A model generated the notes under the pieces. It made no database searches and was not told the origin of the DNA. It worked only from the letters and a program-made list of their open reading frames with translations. 64,000 nt of DNA, from assembly GCA_907165065.1 (NCBI GenBank), contig OU015550.1, positions 6,421,501-6,485,500 of the forward strand, read 5' to 3'. A program made the translations under genes and the position numbers. Numbering within the stretch: position 1 is the first letter of the stretch; the number at the start of each line of letters is the position of its first letter. Shown in pieces: positions 20,254 through 32,057 of the stretch. The DNA is from Caprimulgus europaeus (Eukaryota; Chordata; Aves; Caprimulgiformes; Caprimulgidae).

Positions 20254-20441
20254 GCCCGCGGAGGCGCCGGTGGTGGCCGAGGGCCGGTTCCGCACGCGGG
20301 ACGTGCTGCTGCCCGGCGGCCCGTCCGACTTCGGGTCGTTGCTGCTGTCGGCGCCGGTGCTGGCGGGGTTGGAGGCGGCTGGGTTCCACAGGCCGTCGCC
20401 GGTGCAGCTGAAGGCCATCCCGCTGGGGCGCTGCGGCCTGG
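20246..20441 (+). CDS. DDX20: DDX20 coding exon 1
   Basis: The exon encodes residues 1-65 plus the first base of D66, including the Q motif. The ATG lies in CAAGATGGCG and is the only in-frame methionine before the Q motif. The donor is GTGAGC. The following intron is only 78 bp and GC-rich. Confidence 0.93.
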
Positions 20442-23400
20442 GTGAGCGGGCGGGCCGGGCGCGGGGCCGGGCGCGGGGCCGAAGGCCGCTCCGCTGACCT
20501 CTGTGTCGGCTCTTTGCAGATCTCATCGTCCAGGCCAAGTCTGGCACCGGAAAAACCTGCGTGTTCGCCACTATCGCCCTGGACGCGGTGCTCCTGGAGA
20601 GCCCCGCCACGCAGGTGAGCCCCGCCCCCGGGCTGCCGCTGCCGCGGGCCCGGCCCGCCCTCACCGCTGCCCGGGGGAGCTCTGCTTTGTGAGAGAGAAC
20701 CGCTGGCTGTCTTGGGAGAACGACTCCGTGGGTGTGAGCCAGAGTGTTTGAAATAACCCCGACTCGACGCCGGGTTTTAACCTCAGAACCATTGTGGGGT
20801 TTTCACGTGGAACCCTTGGCCTCTGCAGATCCTGATCCTGGCTCCGACGCGGGAGATCGCGGTGCAGATCCATGCTGTGGTCACAACCATTGGAGTGAGA
20901 ATGGAAGGCTTGGAGTGCCACGTGTTCATTGGAGGGACTCCTCTGAACCAGGACAAAGTCAGACTGAAGAAGTGCCACATCGCAGTTGGCTCCCCAGGTA
21001 CGGACGTGCCTCGTTGTGATTCAGTTACTGTGTGATAATTCACAGAGCAATAAGAGCTGCTTTTGATTTTGATTTTATTTTATTTTTAGTAATAGAGGAT
21101 AGTCTCAAGGAAAAGTGCTAGAGACATTTAGACGAGGGGTTTTTAGTGAGGGTTTATTCCAAATGTGAGATTTTAAAAGCCTTTTTAAATTAATTAAAAA
21201 AAAATACAAACTTAATCCTTAGAACCTTTCAATTTATATTTTTGAAATTCTTTTGACTTTTTTCTTTGTCTGTAGGTCGAATAAAACAGCTCATAGAGTT
21301 GGACTACTTGAATACAGCCAGTATCCGACTTTTCATTCTCGATGAAGCAGACAAGCTTCTAGAAGAAGGCAGCTTCCAGGAACAAATCAAGTAAGGAAAA
21401 TGTTAATCTCATGCTTTTGTCAGTAGAGTAGATATATATTTGTTAGTCATTGCCTTTTATTTGTCTCTCAGTTGGATTTACTCTTCACTACCAGCCAACA
21501 AACAGATGCTTGCTGTGTCAGCTACTTACCCTGAATCGTTAGCGAATGCTTTGACCAGGTACATGAGAGAGCCAACGTTTGTGAGGCTGAACCCTGCTGA
21601 CCCAAGTCTCATTGGTAAGTGGAAGTTCGTTTGTCGTGATATTGTTGTCCATAGATTAAGAAAAGGATACTAAAACCAAAACATCTACCTTGAAAATTTG
21701 TGCTTCTTCATAATTCCCCTCCACAGGCGAGTTGATTGGTTTGAGGGATTCATTCCCAGTGTTAATGTATTTAAAACATCAGTGATGAATGTAACTTTGT
21801 TTTTTCTATCTGTTAAAAAATAAATAAATTAGCCTTTTGAGAAAAACCTGTCCTGTAGGCTCTTACTTGGCACATGTGTGTGCTTGTTCAAACTTCACCT
21901 CTTTGGTTTAGCTGGAGTGACACGTGTTGGCAGCAGTGGAGCACTGTGTGTGTGTGTGTTTATGGAAATCCTTAATCTGATTGGTTTCTTTGGTTTCCTG
22001 CTCAGGGCTGAAGCAATTTTACAAAATTGTGAATTCCCATCCGCTTCCACATAAAACATTTGAGGAAAAAACCCAGCACCTGCAGGAGCTGTTCAGCAAG
22101 GTTCCATTTAATCAAGCCTTAGTCTTCTCTAATTTGCATAGCAGGTAATAAATAATAAATTTGAAGTAAAATCTGTAACCATCTCTAGCCTGCTGCTGAG
22201 AAATGCCCAGGGCTGCTGGCTCTGCAGTGGTGTTCACAGCTCTCGTGGGTGTGTTTTGTCAGGGCTCAACGTCTGGCTGAAGTGCTGACAGCCAGAGGCT
22301 TTCCTGCCGAGTGCATCTCCGGTGAGTCCCTTCCAAACTTTCAGGTTCTATTGAAGTTGTGCATAAATGTGACCTAAAATAAGAAAAGGAATTTTAAATC
22401 TTGACTTGCATGGCCTCTGGTTAAATGACTTAAGAATAGTGTTTGAATCTTCATGGGTGGTTAAGACTTAAATGTTAATTAAAATTTTTACATTAATTAA
22501 CTTTCCTATTTTCATATTTGTTCGAGAGTAATTTTTATGGATGTCCAGATGAGTGCATCCTCATTTCTGAGCTCATCTCCAGCTTTACAAAGCAATGTTT
22601 TCCAGAATTTCAGGGACATCACACTGAAGGAATGTAATCTCTTTCTAATTTGTGTCTCTTTAGGCAATATGGATCAAAATCAGCGGCTCGATGCTATGGC
22701 TAAATTAAAGCAGTTCCACTGCAGGGTTCTGATTTCCACAGACTTGGTGAGTTCGTGTTTTATAGCTCACAGGAGTACACAGAGTTCCTTCAGAGAATTA
22801 GATTTGACTTGGAATTGAATAGAACATGACTGTGTTGATAAAGCATGTGACCTGAGCACTGCATGGCCTGTGTTCTCCGTTAAACTTGGAAATTGTCCCC
22901 CATTCCTCATCTGGTTCCAAATGATTTCTCATTTATCTGCTGCTTTACAACAGCTTGTAGGCATTTCAGAGCAGTGGAGTTGTTTCCTTGGGGTAGGAGC
23001 TATGGGAAGGAATAGTTTGTTTCTCTAGTACAGCATGGTCACAACAGTCACATCCCAAGCAACTTCAGACAGAGCAGAGGTTGTGTTTGAGCCGCTCAAC
23101 TTTTCCGTGGCTGGTGTGTTTTTCTCCTTAGTTGATTGTTTTTGAGGTTCCTGTCATGAGAAGATTATTGCTATTGGGTTGATTTTTTTTTGTTGTGCTG
23201 AAGGAAAAAGCTTGCTTGCTTGTATTTGATACATAGAAGGGATAAGAAAAATGATCCCTAGCTCTGGTCCCAGAGCAGTGTGCCTGTTTTACACGTGACC
23301 CTGCGAACTGGCTGGGAAACTGGGGTGCTTTGTGCTGTATTGTAACAACTGAAGGTTACTGCATGAGCAGGTGCTCCCAGCTGTGCTTATTTAAACATCT

Positions 23401-25482
23401 GCTCAGCATCCTCAGTCACCTGTTCCCCTCTCTTTCTCACTTCCTCCAGACATCTCGTGGGATTGATGCGGAGAAGGTGAACCTGGTTGTGAACCTGGAC
23501 GTCCCTGCGGACTGGGAGACGTACATGCACCGCATCGGCAGGGCCGGGCGCTTCGGTACGAACGGCCCCGGGGGTGCCTGGGGCTGTGCTGGCTTCGCTG
23601 GCTCTGGGGGTAACTGTGCTCTGTGTGTGTCCCAGGAACCCTGGGCTTGGCTGTGACCTACTGCTGCCGTGGAGAGGAGGAGAACATGATGATGAGAATA
23701 GCTCAGAAGTGTAACCTGCAGCTGCTTCTTCTGCCAGGTACGCTCTGTCCTGTGAGTGCAGCTGTGCTCTTGTTGCTGTTTGCTGTTTGTTCAAAGCTTC
23801 AGACAAGTCCACAGGGAACTGACGTGCATCTTCTCTGCTGAAGTGGTGTTAATTTTGGTGCAGGGTTTTCATACTGTGTGATAATGACTGCTTGTGTACC
23901 TGCTGCAGCTGGGTGAAGCAATGGGGAATGAACTTGGTGCACAGCTGTGGATAGGGAACAGAGCTCTGCATCCAGCTGTTGCTTAAGCAACTGCAGAACT
24001 CCTTGGATTTCCAGAAATCTGGTATTAAGCCTTTCTCAGGTGGTAAGATATGGTGAGAGAAGGAAGGAATAATTGAAACAACAGAAGATTTGCTGTCCTT
24101 GTTTTGCTAGGAGCTGTTCTGCTAGAAATGTAGCATTTGCTTGCTGAAGTTCTAATTTTTTAGCTGGTTAAGTAGGATATAAAAAATAGATGGTGAGTAG
24201 TGCAGTGCTGTTTGTCTTGAACAGCTTCTTGATGCCTTCCATGAAGAAAATATTCTGACTATTTGAGCTCTTTGAGGAATTGAAGGGGTGGGTTTGTAGC
24301 CATAACTTAAGGTGTCTCAGCATCTTGTGTGTGGTTTTGCAAAGCTTTACTTCGGTACTTACTTGAGTTCTAGAGGGAGGGATGCACTTAACTGAGTGCC
24401 TGTTTGTTCCCTTTTGTGCAGAGCCTATACCCCCTGGAATGATGGTTCAGTTTGAAGATGGGGAGGTAGAAGTCAAACCTGTTACACATACAGGTGCTTC
24501 AGTGAATTCTCTTGGACCAGAGGAACCAGTACTGCAGCCTGTCCAAAATAGTTTTTCAGAGGTACCTCAGTCTCCTTCTAATCTTCCAGTTGAGAATTCT
24601 GTAGAAAGGCCAAAAAAGGCTTTGAAGCAAAAGCAGATTAAAAAGTGCACAAATTCTGCAAATACAGAGAAAGGCAGGAGAAACCCCCAGACTTCCAGTT
24701 GCCACACAGAGCAGAGGACTCAAGTCAAAGCTGTCTCCAGAACGGTTGGACAACAAAACACTCGGTCACCAGAAGAGGAGGCCTTAAAGAAAAATCTTCC
24801 CCGAATTCCCTGCTTGTCTTCTTTCAAAAACCACCAGAACAACCCATGGAGCCTCTCAGAGTTGGTTGAAGACTATGAGTATTTCCTTAAAGAGGGGTTG
24901 GAGAGAGAGGTTGAAATTTTAAGAAGCTATTCAGGCCCAGGAGAGCAACATGAGCTCCCCAGAAATAACGACGCAGAGTGGAAGGAGCTGGAACACAGCA
25001 CAGAGACGGTGGCAAATGGTGGTGTGTCTGGGGACAGTGATGGTTTGTACAGTTCCAGGGCTTCCTCAGAGAGTAGGGAAAATAACTCCTGCTTTGAAGA
25101 GCTTTCAGATACCCAGAAGAATGCTGTTCCCACCATGCATCGGGGTCATGCAGGCTCCTCTTCTACACCAGGGAAGCCTCAGGAAGAATCAAAAATCCCA
25201 AAGCAAAATCCAGTGAAAAAGAAAGTTCGGAAACAAAATGCTAAACAAAAGAAAAGCCATTGCCATCAAACTGAGGATGGCTGTTCCTGCAGCTCTTGGG
25301 ATGAGGGTGTTCCAGATGAGGCTTGGAGTTACAAAAACCACTGGGAATCTTATTATCAAGCATGGCAGAACTACTACACTGCAGCATCTCACTCCAGGGA
25401 GAGTCACAGACAGTGGAGCTGGATGAACATCTACCACGCCAACAACGTCTACCTTCAGGAAATGCTGAGGGGTGATGACTGA
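20246..25482 (+). CDS. DDX20: DDX20 / Gemin3, DEAD-box RNA helicase of the SMN complex, 11 coding exons, 755 aa
   Basis: Gemin3 is the ATP-dependent DEAD-box helicase of the SMN complex, which loads Sm cores on spliceosomal snRNAs in the cytoplasm and Cajal bodies. It also occurs in Gemin4/Argonaute particles. Joining eleven exons gives 2268 bases. Visible motifs are the Q motif (GFHRPSPVQ, about 47-55), motif I AKSGTGKT (71-78), Ia PTREIA (103-108), II DEAD (176-179), III SAT (208-210), IV VFSN (279-282), V STDLTSRGID (330-339) and [10 protein letters not shown] (360-367). The C-terminal half (403-755) is the divergent Gemin-binding region. It keeps [10 protein letters not shown], a [16 protein letters not shown] block and an aromatic-rich tail. 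It is shorter than the human protein (about 820 residues), mainly at the N-terminus and in the linker. All introns are GT-AG. The gene is divergent from INKA2 and convergent with KCND3. Confidence 0.97.
20520..20614 (+). CDS. DDX20: DDX20 coding exon 2 (Walker A)
   Basis: The exon encodes D66-Q97 with motif I AKSGTGKT. Acceptor is TTTGCAG, donor is GTGAGC, phase 0. Confidence 0.95.
20829..20997 (+). CDS. DDX20: DDX20 coding exon 3
   Basis: The exon encodes residues 98-153 plus one base, beginning [13 protein letters not shown] (motif Ia) and ending HIAVGSP (GSPGR, motif Ib region). Donor is GTACGG. Confidence 0.95.
21276..21390 (+). CDS. DDX20: DDX20 coding exon 4 (DEAD box)
   Basis: The exon encodes from [11 protein letters not shown] to FQEQI, including [10 protein letters not shown] (motif II). 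Acceptor is CTGTAG, donor is GTAAGG. Confidence 0.95.
21472..21614 (+). CDS. DDX20: DDX20 coding exon 5 (SAT motif)
   Basis: The exon encodes [20 protein letters not shown] through to DPSLI, with motif III. Acceptor is CTCTCAG, donor is GTAAGT. A 391-bp intron without notable content follows. Confidence 0.95.
22006..22144 (+). CDS. DDX20: DDX20 coding exon 6
   Basis: The exon encodes [18 protein letters not shown] through to ALVFSNLHS, the start of the second RecA-like domain (motif IV). Donor is GTAATA. Confidence 0.95.
22263..22321 (+). CDS. DDX20: DDX20 coding exon 7
   Basis: A 59-base exon encoding [19 protein letters not shown]. Acceptor is TTGTCAG, donor is GTGAGT. A 342-bp intron follows with nothing notable. 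Confidence 0.95.
22664..22746 (+). CDS. DDX20: DDX20 coding exon 8
   Basis: The exon encodes [15 protein letters not shown] through to VLISTDL, the first half of motif V. Phase 0 end, donor GTGAGT. A 703-bp intron follows with no recognisable feature. Confidence 0.95.
23450..23555 (+). CDS. DDX20: DDX20 coding exon 9 (motifs V and VI)
   Basis: The exon encodes [14 protein letters not shown] through to HRIGRAGRF. The arginine finger motif is intact. Donor is GTACGA. The next intron is only 80 bp. Confidence 0.95.
23636..23737 (+). CDS. DDX20: DDX20 coding exon 10
   Basis: The exon encodes [19 protein letters not shown] to QLLLLP, the end of the helicase core. Acceptor is CCCAG, donor is GTACGC. 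A 684-bp intron follows with nothing notable. Confidence 0.95.
24422..25482 (+). CDS. DDX20: DDX20 coding exon 11 (last exon)
   Basis: The exon encodes residues 403-755, beginning [19 protein letters not shown] and ending [10 protein letters not shown]. It is the Gemin-interaction C-terminus, rich in Ser, Lys and Glu with a Lys-rich stretch near 660. The reading frame extends upstream into the intron to a methionine at 24382; that extension is not coding. Confidence 0.95.
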
Positions 25483-25695
25483 TGTCATGGCCCTGCTGCT
25501 GGGGACCATGAATGGGCATTACCTGTGAAAATGTAACTGCTGGTCTACAAGTACAGTGACAAACACAGACATTGTTAAAGAGTGAAGAAAAAGGTCTTTT
25601 TATAAGTGAGCTGTGCCTAGGGAAATGTTTTTTACACGTGTTCTGGTGATGATGTTACACCAAGTTGTTAATAAAAGGAAATGAAAGACAGCTGG
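25483..25695 (+). other. DDX20: Probable DDX20 3' untranslated region
   Basis: A short AT-rich 3' UTR of about 200 bases, ending soon after the AATAAA at 25670. The end point is inferred. Confidence 0.6.
25670..25675 (+). promoter_or_regulatory. DDX20: Poly(A) signal of DDX20
   Basis: AATAAA lies 188 bases past the stop codon on the gene strand. It is the first canonical hexamer downstream. Confidence 0.75.
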
Positions 25696-27703
25696 ATGTT
25701 CATTTGCAATATTTATAATCCAGAGTAAACAGAGGAAGATAAAAAGCAGCCACTGACAAGTAAGAAATCTCAGTAAAGAAAAAATACAAACCACCCCCAG
25801 TTCTGTGAGCTCGACCTGGGTCTTCCATGGAGCTTTTGGGTGAAGCTGAATTCACCATGAGGCTGTGTAGTCTGTTTATAGTTGGAGATCACTCCATTTC
25901 CCATACTTCTCTTATTAAACACCAGGCACTTAGTATATGCTAGTTAAGTGTCAGAGTGAAACCTGTGTCTCCATGCCTGTATTGCTAATTTAGATCCAGT
26001 TAATTAACATTGTGTAAATAACACTTCTATAGGTAGGTGTATGGCAAGCTGTGCAGTGAGGATGCTTTAATTATGTAGAAAATGTGCAGCAATCATAATT
26101 GATCTGTCCCTCTGGGTGCAGCAATATCAGACTTACAGGAAAGCTTTAATTAGAAATGAAATTACCTGTTAGTACTAAAACTAATTGATATTTCCTGTTT
26201 GTGTTGCACTGCTGTGTGTGTAGCTGTCCTGAATCAGGAGGAGAGGAGAGTACTGGCTGGGTTAGGGTGCTGACTCTAGGTTGCCTCTGTTGATCTTGAA
26301 ACTTGTAGCTTCAGTATGTTTGTAATCACAGAGACAGGCTTCTCCAGCCAGTTTCTGTGATTTCTCAAGGTTCCCCAGAGCAGATCTAGTTCTGAGGCTT
26401 TTTTTCTTGTTTTTTTTTCCTTGAGCAGAGTGAGGCTGGAATTTGCTTCCTGCCTGCTATGAACTGTGCTTCCAAGGAGACTTGCTGCTTTTGGTTGGTG
26501 AAATGGATGTCTTCAGAGATGCTTGATTGCTCACTTTCAGCAGCTTTCAAATTAATTTTAGAAAATACAGAATGTTCTTTTTCCTGATGTTCTTGCAGAA
26601 TTCCCTGGGTGAATCCTGTCGTGTCCCTGGCAGAGCTTGCAACCACTTTGGGCCATAGTGGGTCTGAACTTTATACCACATAGTTGAGACTTTGCTGTGC
26701 AGGAGAACTGTGAGATTGCTTTAGCTCATGACTGGCATAGAAATTTAGCACAAGGTGGGCAAGCAAGGACACTGTCCTGGGATGGGTGGGTTTGTGGCTT
26801 CCCTGCAGCTGGGGCAGTGGTGGCCCCTGGTGTGTGTCAGCCTTCACTGCAAGGGAGAGGAGTGGCTGGAAGCTGGAGCAATAATTCAGTGGGTGTTAGA
26901 GCTCACCTCATAAGTCATTTTAATTTCTGATTAAAGATTCTTGAAAATTTTAAATAGTCCCTCTAGGAGACACTTTCTGATGCTGCTAAGATGAGATCAG
27001 CTCTGCTTGTTTTGTGGTTCAAACGAGGTGCCCCTGTCTGCAGTGTAGAATGCAGGACTCTGGCCTAAAGGGAATTGCCACGAGGAGTTTGCCTTTTAAA
27101 AGAAAGGTGTGAGATCTGCTCTTAAATATAATCTATATCTTGTTAGGAGAAGTATTTTTCTTTCTTTACTTTTTTTCCTGCCTTACTCCCTTTGTGTCAC
27201 AAATTACCTCAGGGAGGTGGCTTGCCTAGATTTTGTCTGTGTGGTCTGAAAAGGCCAAGATGATGTGATCTTGTTTCCAAGATGAATTTTGTTTCAACTC
27301 TTAATGCCGAAAAGGGGGATGCTGTAGGAGATGCACTTGGGTATCTGCATTATTGCTGTCCTAGAACATCTTGGTCACCTTGCTGTTTTCCTTAATGGTT
27401 GCTTAAGTAAGAGTTATTAGGCCTTAAATGCAACTTGAGTGGCTTAGGCCAACACCCAAAGTTCTCTGAAAGAACCTCCCAGAATTTATTATTTTTTTTT
27501 AGAAGAAATCTACAGCATCATCTTGGTATTTGTGGCACATACTCTGTTTAATCCAGATTGGATACATCAGGTACAGCAGTGGCACAAGACTCAATACTGT
27601 AAATGATATACAAGTTTCAACATATGCACTACAATTCCAAAAGAAGACAACAGGAAACTTGGTTCTTCTAGAAAGTTGTTCTCCAATGAAGCTACCTGCA
27701 GCT

Positions 27704-27813
27704 GTGTGCAGCACATCCTGTATCTGTGTACAGCACATCCTGCATCTGTGCACAGCACATCCTGTATCTGTGCACAGCACATCCTGCATCTGTGCACAGC
27801 ACATCCTGTATCT
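27704..27813. repeat. 22-bp minisatellite, five copies with alternating variants
   Basis: There are five exact-length units close to GTGCACAGCACATCCTGTATCT. Copies 1, 3 and 5 read CCTGTATCT and copies 2 and 4 read CCTGCATCT, so the array has a 44-bp higher-order period. Frames stay open on both strands and mimic a Cys-rich peptide; I do not consider it coding. Confidence 0.92.
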
Positions 27814-29384
27814 GTCCTCTGGTGCTCGTAAGCAAAGCCCATGGATAGTACAAAATAGGAAATAAAAAGGTTGAGAGCTTCTCATAACATAGAACTCCTA
27901 AAGAAAACACCATTGCATGGGAATGCCTCTCTGATTTATCAAAAATATCCCATCACACACAGGTTGTCAGAGATTTCATTGGTCCAGTGAGCCAGGGGAG
28001 CTCCTGGTCATAGCTGCAACAGAACAGGGTCGGGAACTCCTCACCCCGAGAGCTGTGTGACCTCTGTGACCAGAGCCAGCTTAAATCAGAGTGAGGAGAA
28101 ACACGTGCACACACAGACACACAGAGCAACGGACTGTTGACTGAGAACTGAACCCAAGAAGGAATTTTCACCAGCTTTGTCACCTGGGCTATGGGTGTTT
28201 TGTTTTGTTTTTACCGATCCACCTGAAGTTTTTCTGGCACAGTTTTTGTTCTGAGTGTAAGTAGCAGTGCTCCTCTGGCACACTTGCTCAAGAGTTCTCT
28301 GGTATTTTGTAGGTGTTCATGAATTGAGCTTCACTTACTGAAAGAGGAGGTATTCAATCCTATCCAGCTTGTGTAATTGGCAAAGAGAGGTGAGATGACT
28401 TCTTCGAGGTCACTTAGTGATTCACCAAGACAGTCGAGAGTAGAACATGGGCTCCTGATGCTAACTCACTCCTGGCTCCAATCAGTGTGCACACTGCCTT
28501 CAGTTTGCTCTTCAAGTTTAGAAAGATGAGATCATTACAAAGAGTGTTTATGACATCATTAAGTGAAGTCATATATCTAGTGTTGCTTAAAGAGTTGGAG
28601 AAAAATAAGTAATTTTTTTTAAAAATCAATTAAGATATATTTGATTGGTAAATTATGCAGAGAAGGTGCATTATTCACCTTTTAAATTTTAAAATTCACC
28701 TAATTTTAAAAGCAGAATGAAGTCTTCACTTCAAAGGTGCTCATGTTTGCAAGCCATCCATGAGTGCTGATTTTGTAACTGCCATAGTCCAACACAGGAA
28801 AAAATATTACAGGCTCCGAGGGGTGTTTGCAACCCATAAATTAAATGTGGTTTTTAATATACTGCATTTGTTCTATAACACATGTAAGATACAACATGTT
28901 CACCACCTCTGTACTTAAAACCCCCAAACATCTGAAGGAACATTGCTTGCTTTAGCTGGTATTAATCTGATTTTCATGGGCACCCCTTTAGCTGTATAAA
29001 TTAGAGTGATAAGTGATGGTTTGCAGTACCAGTGCATTATCAGCTGTTTCAGGTTAAACAAGTAGCACTGATTCAAATTTAGTCTTTCTGGCAACTGTGT
29101 TTTGAATTAGCTGTTAACTTTCTTCCATACTAAAGCCATATGTGCTAGTTTCTTTTCCCCAGTTCACTTTTAACAGTGATAATTATTTACCAGATAAAAG
29201 TAGTCTCTGGGCTAAGAATTTGCTGTAGGAGGTTTTACATTCCTCTTATGTTTGTAGGCAGCTAACTTGCAACGGGGAAAGGAGAGAAATTTAACATGGT
29301 GAGAGGGAGGATAATGGCAGCAAGAGAAGAAGGAAAATAAGGAAAGAATTATGGCTGAACAGCAGGGGAAAAATCCTTAATATT

Positions 29385-29515
29385 GAGATGTCTGAGTCTG
29401 GAATGAGCTCTCCAGGGAAGCAGTGGGAGTCCTTCCCTTGGAGAATTTTAAATCTAATCTAGAGAAAGCAGTGCAGTATATTGCAGTGAAGGATCTTGTG
29501 CTAGCAGGGTTTGCA
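29385..29515 (+). mobile_element. Degenerate CR1-like fragment, sense orientation
   Basis: The series GTCTGGAATGAGCTCTCCAG, GGAAGCAGTGGGAGTCCTTC, CCTTGGAGAATTTTAAATC resembles the sense 3' half of old CR1 copies. Similarity is patchy, the usual 3' tail is not clear and the edges are approximate. Confidence 0.35.
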
Positions 29516-32021
29516 TTACTCTTTTTAATTCTTTAATTTTTATGTATCAAGGTGTGGTTATCTGTGGCCTCTTTATGATTTTCCCTTAAGATTTTTAAGG
29601 AAAAGCAAAAGGTGGATTTTAGAAAGAGTAGATGGAAGTCAAAGCCTGGTTGTGAAAGGTATTTCTCATCATTCTTTGCCAACTGGGTGTGATTCCTTCT
29701 ATCAGTAGCCCAATGCCAGGTGAGAAGAGAGTAAATCCATTCATAGAATACACTGAAAATCTGTGAAAATATTTTTCCCTCAGAAAAGGCTTTGGAAAGG
29801 AAGCAAAATGCTTGGAAAAAGGTTGTTCCTTTGATAGTTTTAATATTGCTTTATGAAAGACTGAAAAAACAATCCCCTTCTACTTGCTCTTTGTACAAAC
29901 AATCAGTTTTTATCTTTTTAAATGAACTTTTCTAAAACTATAAAAAATTACAAGGAATTATTGGGAGGGAGGAGGCTTTGGAAATGAGCTGCTAATGTAC
30001 TACTGCCACTTGGCTGAGCTAACTGGGCTGGTTTGTACCAATTACCTTTGAGAAAGGGACCAGGACTGGAACCTGCCAATGTTTCTGGGTGCTTCTCCTC
30101 CCAGAGGCAGCCCACACCTGAAGAAAGCCCTTCCACGTGCGTGGGGACTGGCAGGGTTATGTGCTGGGTGCTGTGCCCGTGTCAGTGTGTGTGTGTGGCC
30201 CTGGGGAGAGGGGTGCTGGTAAGACTGGGCAGTACTGGGGACCGCTGGAGAGGAGGGGCCACAACCTTCAGTTCTGGCCTAGGAATCTTCAGGATTGACT
30301 TGGCCTTATCTCCACAGTCATTTATAAACTGCTATTTCAAGATGATAAAGAGCTTTACTAAAAGTAAAGCTAATTGCCTGCCTTTGTTGAGGGGTAAGTG
30401 TCTGTAGTGCAGCCCCTGTGCCCTTCCTCTGAAGGGTGCTGTGTTGTACCCTGCCCGCTGCTGCTTCCATGGGGATGGGATCTTGTCTCTGCTGTTTCCA
30501 TGAGTGCTCAGCGCTCTCCTAATGAGGATGGAGCGATGTTGGGCAATCCAGGGAGGCTTTCTACAAACATGTTTTCAAGTGCTTTTGGAAGCATTACTCA
30601 GTCTACTTCAAATCAGTGTGTAAAGGGAGCTAATGTCTCCATTAAAAATATTTTTAGCCCTGTTCCTCTAGGCTCAGACTTCCTTAATTTTGTCTGGTTT
30701 TCTCCTCTGAAAGTCTGTGCTGAGGTACTGACTGCATGGGGCAGCACCTGCTAAGTTAATGGTAGAAGAGGCAAGCCACATAATTTTGAGCAAGGATAAT
30801 GATGATTCCTCTTCCATGGAGGAGAACAAAGGCCATGGCTGCCTTGGCAATCTGAGCCCCAGGACTGGCTTTCCTCCTTTTTTTTTTCTTCCTTTTAAAA
30901 ATGTTTGTTTATTTTTTTTTTTCCAAAAAGCATTTTGATTTATAGGAATTAAATGTACCAATAGGGATTTAGACAACTGCTGCCCTGATTGCTGTTTACA
31001 GATGAAGACATGGGTGTGCAGAGATGAAGTGGTTTGTTTACCACCCCACGGTAAATCGGGAATAAGAAAGGCAGCACCGAGAGTCCCTGTCAGTCCCTGA
31101 CTCTTTGTAATTGGCTCCTGGAACACTGTCCCCTGTCAGCAGCATTTCCCCCTCGCTCTGTGCCAGTGTCACTGAGGTTGTGAGGTGGTGAGTGGTGGAG
31201 AGCACGGCCTCTGATCTGAGAGGGTGTTCAGGGGGGGAGCAGATGATGACAAATAATGACATTAAAGCAAAGGAAAGATTAAATTAAAACATGAAGAAAA
31301 ACTCATTAGTGGTAAGATTAACTGCAGTATAACCTGTTACAGGAAGCAGCAAAGGCAGAGCGTTTTAATCACTGAAAACAGGACTAAACAGAGCTTTGGG
31401 GAACGTTACAGCACGGGAATAAATGAGTACAGGGCGGTGCGGCTGCGGAGGGCTCGGCCATGGCCATGGTGTTCCCAGGACACTGGGATTCTGAGGAGGC
31501 TGGTGGGTTAATGCATCAGCCACTGGGGTCTGCTCTGGGCTAGGGGTGCTAGCTCGTGTGTCTGCAGTCAGCATGTGGATCTGTTTATCTAGAGATGTCT
31601 GTGTATTTATTTATAGGTGTCTGTGTGTATATGTGGATATCGGTATTACAGCAGTAAACCTCATGACAGATGTTAAAAAAAAAGCCATGCCTTTGCTGGA
31701 TGAGCCTCAAACATGCTGTGAACAGTTTTTAACTGTTGTTGGTAAAATCACTGGTCAGAAATGTTTCCTTATTATCTCCAGGCTGTCGGGGGCCGGGTGC
31801 ATCACCGTCCGTGGGGGTGTACAGGGGGCGGTTGTGCGTCACCACAGTAATTAGCCAGACAGTGGATGACAAGTGAGGAGGTGGGTGACTTTGTTCCTCG
31901 CTCTGCCCTTTGTGGATCACAGCTCCTAGGAAGAGGGGACTTGAGAAAGGCAGAAGGGAAGAAAAAAGTTACTCTTGTTATGGGGGGGGGGAGGGAAATC
32001 AGTTCTGTTTCAGGGCAATGT

Positions 32022-32057
32022 ATTCCCTTACAGTAAATCATTCCCTTACAGTAAATC
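32022..32057. repeat. 18-bp tandem duplication
   Basis: ATTCCCTTACAGTAAATC occurs twice head to tail. Confidence 0.8.

Larger units (their letters stand above)
20060..20680. promoter_or_regulatory. DDX20: CpG island and promoter region of DDX20
   Basis: This CpG-rich block spans the DDX20 start, exon 1, the 78-bp first intron and exon 2. In order it carries CCAAT (20128-20132), a CTCF-type site (20133-20151), an NRF1 palindrome (20177-20186) and a YY1-type motif over the ATG (20243-20253). There is no TATA box. This is a housekeeping-type promoter. Confidence 0.8.

Noticed and set aside
20068..20664. 198-residue minus-strand frame across the DDX20 promoter
   Set aside because: Arg/Ala/Gly/Pro-rich shadow of a CpG island overlapping DDX20 exons on the other strand.
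24382..24421. Upstream ATG of the DDX20 exon 11 frame
   Set aside because: It lies in intron 10 before the acceptor TTTTGTGCAG; the joined exons give the expected LLLLPEPIPPG.
27499..27885. Cys-rich repeated reading frames on both strands
   Set aside because: They are explained by the 22-bp tandem repeat; no signal peptide or family match.
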